DNA of 64,000 bases, taken from contig NZ_CP101731.1 of NCBI RefSeq assembly GCF_031202305.1, forward strand, positions 1,674,001-1,738,000. The letters run 5' to 3'. Shown here piece by piece: positions 59,653 through 64,000 of the stretch (positions are counted from its first letter, which is position 1; every line of letters begins with the position of its first letter). The stretch is from Pelagibacterium sp. 26DY04. GTDB lineage: Bacteria > Pseudomonadota > Alphaproteobacteria > Rhizobiales > Devosiaceae. A program made the translations under genes and the position numbers. The notes below the pieces were generated by a model. That model had not been told where the DNA came from. It worked only from the letters and a program-made list of their open reading frames with translations, and searched no databases.

Positions 59653-59731
59653 TTGACATCGATTACAGAATGAAATGACTATGCTGAAATCGATTGCAAG
59701 TCGCCGTTTTATGGCGCTGTAATCGATTACA
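59653..59731 (+). promoter_or_regulatory. Promoter region with three LacI-type operator sites for the sugar importer
   Basis: A perfect -35 TTGACA lies at 59653-59658; the -10 is unclear. Three ATCGAT-centred 14-mers occur: TGACATCGATTACA (59654-59667), TGAAATCGATTGCA (59685-59698) and the perfect palindrome TGTAATCGATTACA (59718-59731). Their centres are 31 and 33 bp apart, about three helical turns. Confidence 0.72.
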
Positions 59732-59833
59732 TCTCCGTGTGGCGGAGAACCGTGTGTTGAGGAGCCGCGGTACGGTTGATGGAGGAAAAGGCCGCCTGAG
59801 GGCGGTCTTGGGAACCTTGGGAGGATCATTGAA

Positions 59834-61075
59834 ATGAAGAATTTTGCCGTGGCCGCATCCCTTGCGGCTGGCTTGATGAGCACGACTGCCGTTTCGGCGG
59901 CCAATCTTGAAGTAACGCACTGGTGGACCTCGCCCGGCGAGGCGGCCGCGGTCGCCGAATTTGCTCGCGTGTTCGAAGAGCAGGCCGGTCATACCTGGGT
60001 CGACAGCGCACTGGCAGGCTCGGGGACCGGTGCCAACCCGGTAATCATCAGCCGTATCATCGGTGGCAACCCGATGGGCGCGACACAGATGAACACCGGC
60101 CGCGATGCCGAAGAACTCATCGAAGCCGGTCTGATGCGCGATCTCACGGACATCGCCGAAGAAATGGATATCGAGAGCTTCTACGTCGATCAGTCGCTGC
60201 TCGAACCGTGCACCTATGAGGGGCGGATCTATTGCTTCCCGATCAACATCCACTCGTGGGATTGGTTGTGGCTCTCCACTGCCGCCTATGAAGAAATCGG
60301 CCAGCCCGTGCCCACCAATTGGGACGAATACGTCGCCAGTTGGCCTGCGCTCGAGGAAGCTGGCATCCTGCCCTTCGGCCTTGCTTCCGGATGGCCGATT
60401 GCCGGTATCCCTGGTCCGCTGCAGGCCGCCATCGGTGGTAGCGACCTCATCCTGGCCATCAACCGCGACAAGAACGTAGAGGCTGTCCGCAGTCCCGAAT
60501 TCCGTGCATATGCCGAAGCCTGGGACGCGATCCGTCAGGTGGTTTCGCCCGAAACCATGGTTCCCTCCTTTGCCGATGTGGGCAATCAGCTCCTGGCCGG
60601 TGAAGCTGCCGGCAACATTCACGGCGACTGGTTGCAGGGCGACCTGCAGATCGCAGGCGGTGTGCCCGGTGAGGACTATGAATGTCTGCCGGCGCTCGGT
60701 GTCGGCGATCAGCTCTCGGGTGGCGGTGACGCCTTCTACTTCCCGGTTCTGCCTGAAGGAACCGATCCCGAAGTGATCGAAGCCCAGGCGGATTTGGCCC
60801 GTGTGCTGATCTCGCCGGAGGCCCAGTTAGCCTTCAATCTCAAGAAGGGTTCGATGCCGATCCGGACCGACATCGACCTTTCGCAGGCCAATGCCTGCAT
60901 GCAGAAGGCGCTCGGCCTTATCGAGAACGGCCTTCTGCCCTCGGGTGACTTCGCGCTTTCGAGCGACACCCAGCAGCAGCTCCAGGACCTCAATATCGAG
61001 TTCCTCGACAACGACTCCATCTCCGTCGACGACTATATCGAGCGCTACGCCTCGATCATCGAAAGCGCCAACTAA
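59834..61075 (+). CDS. Extracellular sugar-binding protein family 1
   Basis: 413-aa periplasmic binding protein. Signal peptide ends at VSAAN; LEVTHWWTSPGEAAAVAEFARVFEEQAGHTWVDSALAGSG and GDWLQGDLQIAGGVPGEDYECLPALG are hallmarks of the glucose/mannose-type family-1 binders (GtsA-like). FFPVL-like pocket segments and two Cys in CTYEGRIYC (about residues 130-138) suggest a disulfide. A strong GGGAGG ribosome site and the three operators upstream fit sugar induction. First gene of the importer operon. Confidence 0.93.
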   Translation: MKNFAVAASLAAGLMSTTAVSAANLEVTHWWTSPGEAAAVAEFARVFEEQAGHTWVDSALAGSGTGANPVIISRIIGGNPMGATQMNTGRDAEELIEAGLMRDLTDIAEEMDIESFYVDQSLLEPCTYEGRIYCFPINIHSWDWLWLSTAAYEEIGQPVPTNWDEYVASWPALEEAGILPFGLASGWPIAGIPGPLQAAIGGSDLILAINRDKNVEAVRSPEFRAYAEAWDAIRQVVSPETMVPSFADVGNQLLAGEAAGNIHGDWLQGDLQIAGGVPGEDYECLPALGVGDQLSGGGDAFYFPVLPEGTDPEVIEAQADLARVLISPEAQLAFNLKKGSMPIRTDIDLSQANACMQKALGLIENGLLPSGDFALSSDTQQQLQDLNIEFLDNDSISVDDYIERYASIIESAN

Positions 61076-61096
61076 GCGCATTCGCGTCGCCTGACT

Positions 61097-61136
61097 GGAC
61101 AGCGGCCGGCTTGCCTCCTCGGGCTGGCCGCTGTCC
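61097..61136 (+). repeat. Intercistronic hairpin after the sugar-binding protein gene
   Basis: GGACAGCGGCC (61097-61107) and GGCCGCTGTCC (61126-61136) pair over 11 bp, extending to about 14 bp with weaker pairs. No U tract. Same position as the hairpin in the peptide-type importer: just after the binding-protein gene. Confidence 0.68.
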
Positions 61137-61157
61137 GCCTCAACGGAGGGATCGACC

Positions 61158-62099
61158 TTGACTGACGCTACGGCTCAAGGCGAGCGTGCCAGGGAGGAGA
61201 GCGGGATAGGGCGTGTTGTGCGCCAGATGTTCACCCGCAATCTTTCGGCCAAGATCGCCGCAACCCCAATGATCGCTACGGTGCTGGTCGTGTTCATCGG
61301 CTGCACGCTGTGGACCATCTGGTACTCGTTCACCGATTCACGTCTTTTGCCGACCGGCGACTTCGTCGGCTTCCAGCAGTATGAGCGCCTGTTCGGCACC
61401 TCGCGCTGGAACGTGTCGGTGACCAACCTCTTCTGGTACGGCATTCTCTCGCTGACCTTCACGCTCTCCATGGGTTTTCTGCTGGCCGTGCTGATGGACC
61501 AGAAAATCCGCTTCGAGAGCGCCTTCCGCACAATCATGCTTTACCCGTTCGCGCTTTCGTTCATCGTGACGGGACTCGTCTGGCAGTGGATCATGAACCC
61601 CACGCTGGGCCTGCAGGGGACGATGCGGAACCTGGGGTTCGAATGGTTCACCTTGGATTGGATCGCGCGTTCCGACCTCGTGCTCTATGGGTTGCTGATT
61701 GCCGGTCTCTGGCAGGGCACGGGCTTCATGATGGTTCTCATGCTCGCCGGGCTGCGCAGCGTCGATGAGGAAATCTGGAAGGCCGCGCGGGTCGACGGCA
61801 TACCCACCTGGCGAACCTATATCTTCATCATACTGCCCATGATGCGCGGGGTTCTGGTCACCGCCGTGGTGCTGGCCGGATCGGGCATCGTGCGGCTCTA
61901 CGACCTGGTCATCGCGCTCACCAATGGCGGGCCGGGCATCTCGTCGGAAGTGCCGGCCAAGTACGTCTACGACTACATGTTCACGGCCGGAAATATCGGG
62001 CAGGGGCTGGCCGCCTCGACCATGATGCTGGTCACCGTGCTGATCATCATCGTGCCCTGGGCCTATCTCGAATTCGGCGGACGGGGGAGGAAGTCATGA
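61158..62099 (+). CDS. Sugar ABC transporter permease (MalF-like)
   Basis: 313-aa permease with six helices. An N-terminal basic segment precedes helix 1 (MIATVLVVFIGCTLWTIWYS); the EAA loop is DEEIWKAARVDGIPTWRTYIFIILPMM, and the C-terminal helices follow LYDLVIALTNGGPGISSEVPA. Overlaps the second permease by 4 bp. Belongs to the CUT1 sugar importer class. Confidence 0.93.
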   Translation: MTDATAQGERAREESGIGRVVRQMFTRNLSAKIAATPMIATVLVVFIGCTLWTIWYSFTDSRLLPTGDFVGFQQYERLFGTSRWNVSVTNLFWYGILSLTFTLSMGFLLAVLMDQKIRFESAFRTIMLYPFALSFIVTGLVWQWIMNPTLGLQGTMRNLGFEWFTLDWIARSDLVLYGLLIAGLWQGTGFMMVLMLAGLRSVDEEIWKAARVDGIPTWRTYIFIILPMMRGVLVTAVVLAGSGIVRLYDLVIALTNGGPGISSEVPAKYVYDYMFTAGNIGQGLAASTMMLVTVLIIIVPWAYLEFGGRGRKS

Positions 62100-63040
62100 G
62101 CAATCCCGCGCAGCTTTCCACCCATGTCGCAATGGACGCGGTCAAGGGCGATCTGGCGCTCGATGGACCACATGGGCCGCGGCCCAAGCCGTTCTTCACG
62201 CCCAAGCGGATCGTGCTCTATTCGATCCTGTTCGTCGCGTGCCTTTATTACCTTTTCCCGCTCTACGTCATGGTCGTGACCTCGTTCAAGACCATGCCCG
62301 AGATCCGCTTCGGCAACATCTTTGCCCCGCCGGTGGAATTATCCGGCCAAGCATGGGTGAAAGCCTGGAGTGAGGCGTGCACGGGATTAACCTGCAACGG
62401 GCTTTCACCTGGGTTCTGGAATTCGGTGAAGATCCTCATCCCCTCGGTCATTGTTTCGACCGCGGTTGCGGCGGTCAACGGCTACGCGCTGGTCAACTGG
62501 AAGTTCAAGGGCTCGGAAATCTTCTTTGCCATCCTGATCTTCGGCTCGTTCATCCCCTATCAGGTGATGATCTATCCCTTGGTGATGATCACGCGCGAAC
62601 TCAACATCTTCGCTACCATCTGGGCGGTGATCCTGGTGCATACCATCTTCGGCATGCCGATCTTGACGCTGCTGTTCCGCAACTATTTCGCCTCGATCCC
62701 GCCCGAACTGTTCAAGGCGGCTCGCGTGGATGGGGCCGGATTCTGGCGCATCTTTTTCGAAGTGATGCTGCCCATGAGCCTGCCGATCATCGTCGTGGCG
62801 CTGATCCTGCAGGTGACGGGGATCTGGAACGACTTCCTGTTCGGTGTCGTCTTCGCCGGCACCCAGAACTATCCGATGACCGTACAGCTCAACAACATCG
62901 TCAACTCGGCGCAGGGCAGCCCCGAATACAACGTCAACATGGCAGCCACGATGCTGACCGGCCTCGTGCCGCTCGTCGTCTACTTCGTCTCCGGACGCCT
63001 TTTCGTCCGTGGCGTCGCAGCGGGTGCGGTTAAAGGGTAA
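62096..63040 (+). CDS. Sugar ABC transporter permease (MalG-like)
   Basis: 314-aa permease, partner of the MalF-like subunit. Helix 1 is YSILFVACLYYLFPLYVMVVTS, and the EAA loop is PPELFKAARVDGAGFWRIFFEVMLPMSLP; GIWNDFLFGVVFAG is the conserved CUT1 segment. An insert with CTGLTCNG (about residues 95-102) contains two Cys and may form a periplasmic disulfide. ATGA overlap with the upstream gene. Confidence 0.93.
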   Translation: MSNPAQLSTHVAMDAVKGDLALDGPHGPRPKPFFTPKRIVLYSILFVACLYYLFPLYVMVVTSFKTMPEIRFGNIFAPPVELSGQAWVKAWSEACTGLTCNGLSPGFWNSVKILIPSVIVSTAVAAVNGYALVNWKFKGSEIFFAILIFGSFIPYQVMIYPLVMITRELNIFATIWAVILVHTIFGMPILTLLFRNYFASIPPELFKAARVDGAGFWRIFFEVMLPMSLPIIVVALILQVTGIWNDFLFGVVFAGTQNYPMTVQLNNIVNSAQGSPEYNVNMAATMLTGLVPLVVYFVSGRLFVRGVAAGAVKG

Positions 63041-63046
63041 GGCATA

Positions 63047-64000
63047 ATGACAACGAACACAGAAACTTCCGTCTCGATCCGCAACCTGTCTCTCAACTTC
63101 GGAGCCGTCCAGGTTCTCCAGGAGATGAACCTCGACATCAAGCAGGGCGAATTCTTGGTGCTGCTCGGCCCGTCAGGGTGCGGGAAGTCGACGCTGCTCA
63201 ACTGCATCGCAGGACTGCTCGACGTTTCGGGTGGACAAATCTTCATCTCGGGCAAGAACGTCACCTGGGAAGAGCCCAAGAACCGGGGCATCGGCATGGT
63301 GTTCCAGTCCTATGCGCTTTATCCGCAGATGAGCGTAAAGAAGAACCTCTCGTTCGGGCTGCGGGTTGCGGGACTGCCTCGGGACGAGATCGAGAGGCGG
63401 GTCCAACGCGCTTCTGAGATGCTCCAGATCGAGCCGCTGCTCGAGCGCAAGCCTGCCAATCTTTCAGGTGGCCAGCGCCAGCGCGTGGCGATCGGGCGGG
63501 CGCTGGTGCGGGACGTGGACGTGTTCCTATTCGACGAACCACTGTCGAACCTCGACGCCAAGCTTCGTTCAGACTTGCGAGTTGAGATCAAGCGACTGCA
63601 CCAGCGGCTTGAAAACACCATGATCTACGTGACTCACGACCAGATCGAGGCGATGACGCTGGCTGATCGTATCGCGATCATGCGTGACGGTATCATCCAG
63701 CAGCTCGATACGCCGCACGAAATCTACAATCGGCCGGTCAATCTGTTCGTCGCCGGCTTTATCGGTTCACCATCGATGAATTTCATCAATGGCGAGTTGA
63801 GCGGCGGCACCGTTACCGCCGACGGCGTGACAATGCCAGTCGAGCGCTATGGCTTCGAACCGGGCAACGAGAATCTCAAGGCGAAAGTCGTCCTCGGTAT
63901 TCGGCCTGAACATGTGGTCGTCGGGGATGCGGCGGTCAGCCAGCCGGTGAGCTTTGATACCGAAATCGAGATCGTCGAGCCCATGGGCTCGGACACCATC
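63047..64000 (+). CDS. Sugar ABC transporter ATP-binding protein (UgpC/MalK/MsmK-like), partial
   Basis: The frame opens at an ATG 6 nt after the permease stop and runs past the right edge (318 codons, no stop). Walker [17 protein letters not shown] (about residue 38), Q-loop VFQSYALYPQMSV, signature [15 protein letters not shown], Walker B VFLFDEPLSNLDAKLR and H-loop YVTHDQIEAMTLADRI. The C-terminal TOBE/regulatory domain starts at NFINGELSGG and includes VLGIRPEHV. It energises the CUT1 permeases; the tail is missing. Confidence 0.95.
   Translation, partial: MTTNTETSVSIRNLSLNFGAVQVLQEMNLDIKQGEFLVLLGPSGCGKSTLLNCIAGLLDVSGGQIFISGKNVTWEEPKNRGIGMVFQSYALYPQMSVKKNLSFGLRVAGLPRDEIERRVQRASEMLQIEPLLERKPANLSGGQRQRVAIGRALVRDVDVFLFDEPLSNLDAKLRSDLRVEIKRLHQRLENTMIYVTHDQIEAMTLADRIAIMRDGIIQQLDTPHEIYNRPVNLFVAGFIGSPSMNFINGELSGGTVTADGVTMPVERYGFEPGNENLKAKVVLGIRPEHVVVGDAAVSQPVSFDTEIEIVEPMGSDTI

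Noticed and set aside
1..64000. Search for insertion sequences, prophage, CRISPR arrays, toxin-antitoxin or known defence genes
   Set aside because: No transposase, integrase, Cas, restriction-modification or toxin-antitoxin protein was recognised among the coding regions.

Overview
The window looks like a chromosomal segment of a high-GC alphaproteobacterium of the order Hyphomicrobiales (Rhizobiales), probably a Devosia/Pelagibacterium-type organism. This is an inference from gene content and order, not a database match. Supporting signs are the neighbourhood aminotransferase - homoserine dehydrogenase - glpX - recJ, DUF2842, DUF1127, a double cold-shock protein next to a DUF192 gene, an HWE-family histidine kinase, several sugar/peptide ABC importers, and EcfG-type (GGAAC-N16/17-CGTT) promoters. 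No phage, insertion sequence, CRISPR array or integrase was found.

Layout. 1-7.0 kb: exopolysaccharide locus with an O-antigen polymerase/ligase-like protein (cut by the left edge), an undecaprenyl-phosphate sugar transferase, a GT4 glycosyltransferase and a short Wza-like export lipoprotein on the minus strand; divergently a GumC/Wzc-like chain-length protein with a kinase-dead C-terminus and a polysaccharide deacetylase. 7.0-9.5 kb: DUF2842, heme A synthase, rplM-rpsI. 9.5-13.6 kb: ABC-2 exporter, a secreted protein of unknown role and a GT1 glycosyltransferase. 13.7-18.8 kb: amino-acid and central metabolism (argC, aminotransferase, homoserine dehydrogenase with an extra HTH-like N-terminus, glpX). 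18.8-21.8 kb: an accessory block between glpX and recJ (HPP protein, GNAT, a tiny hydrophilic protein, an Ala/Gly-rich secreted protein, an acidic lipoprotein); the last three each have an EcfG-like promoter, one of them a perfect match, so this looks like a small general-stress module. 21.9-29.6 kb: recJ, an outer-membrane barrel protein, and a five-gene iron-siderophore ABC importer with two tandem binding proteins.

29.6-37.1 kb: an ArsR - VOC - SRPBCC operon whose promoter and operator are readable and predict a leaderless mRNA, two SDR enzymes, a SpoIIAA-like protein, DUF1127/LysR, an M20 peptidase, an acidic lipoprotein, DUF1003 and two tRNA-Glu genes. 37.2-43.8 kb: M15-type peptidase, glyoxalase I, double cold-shock protein, DUF192, an unrecognised secreted protein, a methyltransferase, a universal stress protein behind a perfect FNR/FixK box, and a two-component cluster (HWE kinase plus two receiver-only proteins) in which the kinase has a perfect EcfG promoter.

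43.8-64 kb: nutrient acquisition. A TetR - metallophosphoesterase - solute-binding protein - phosphatase operon lacks its own permeases. It is followed by an MFS transporter and a peptide/oligosaccharide importer (binding protein, two permeases, fused double ATPase) divergent from a LacI regulator. An identical 16-bp LacI operator lies on each side of the lacI gene, the second in front of an unusual HAD-hydrolase fusion. After tRNA-Arg and a DEAD-box helicase comes a sugar ABC importer (binding protein, two permeases, ATPase cut by the right edge) with three phased ATCGAT-centred operator-like sites in front.
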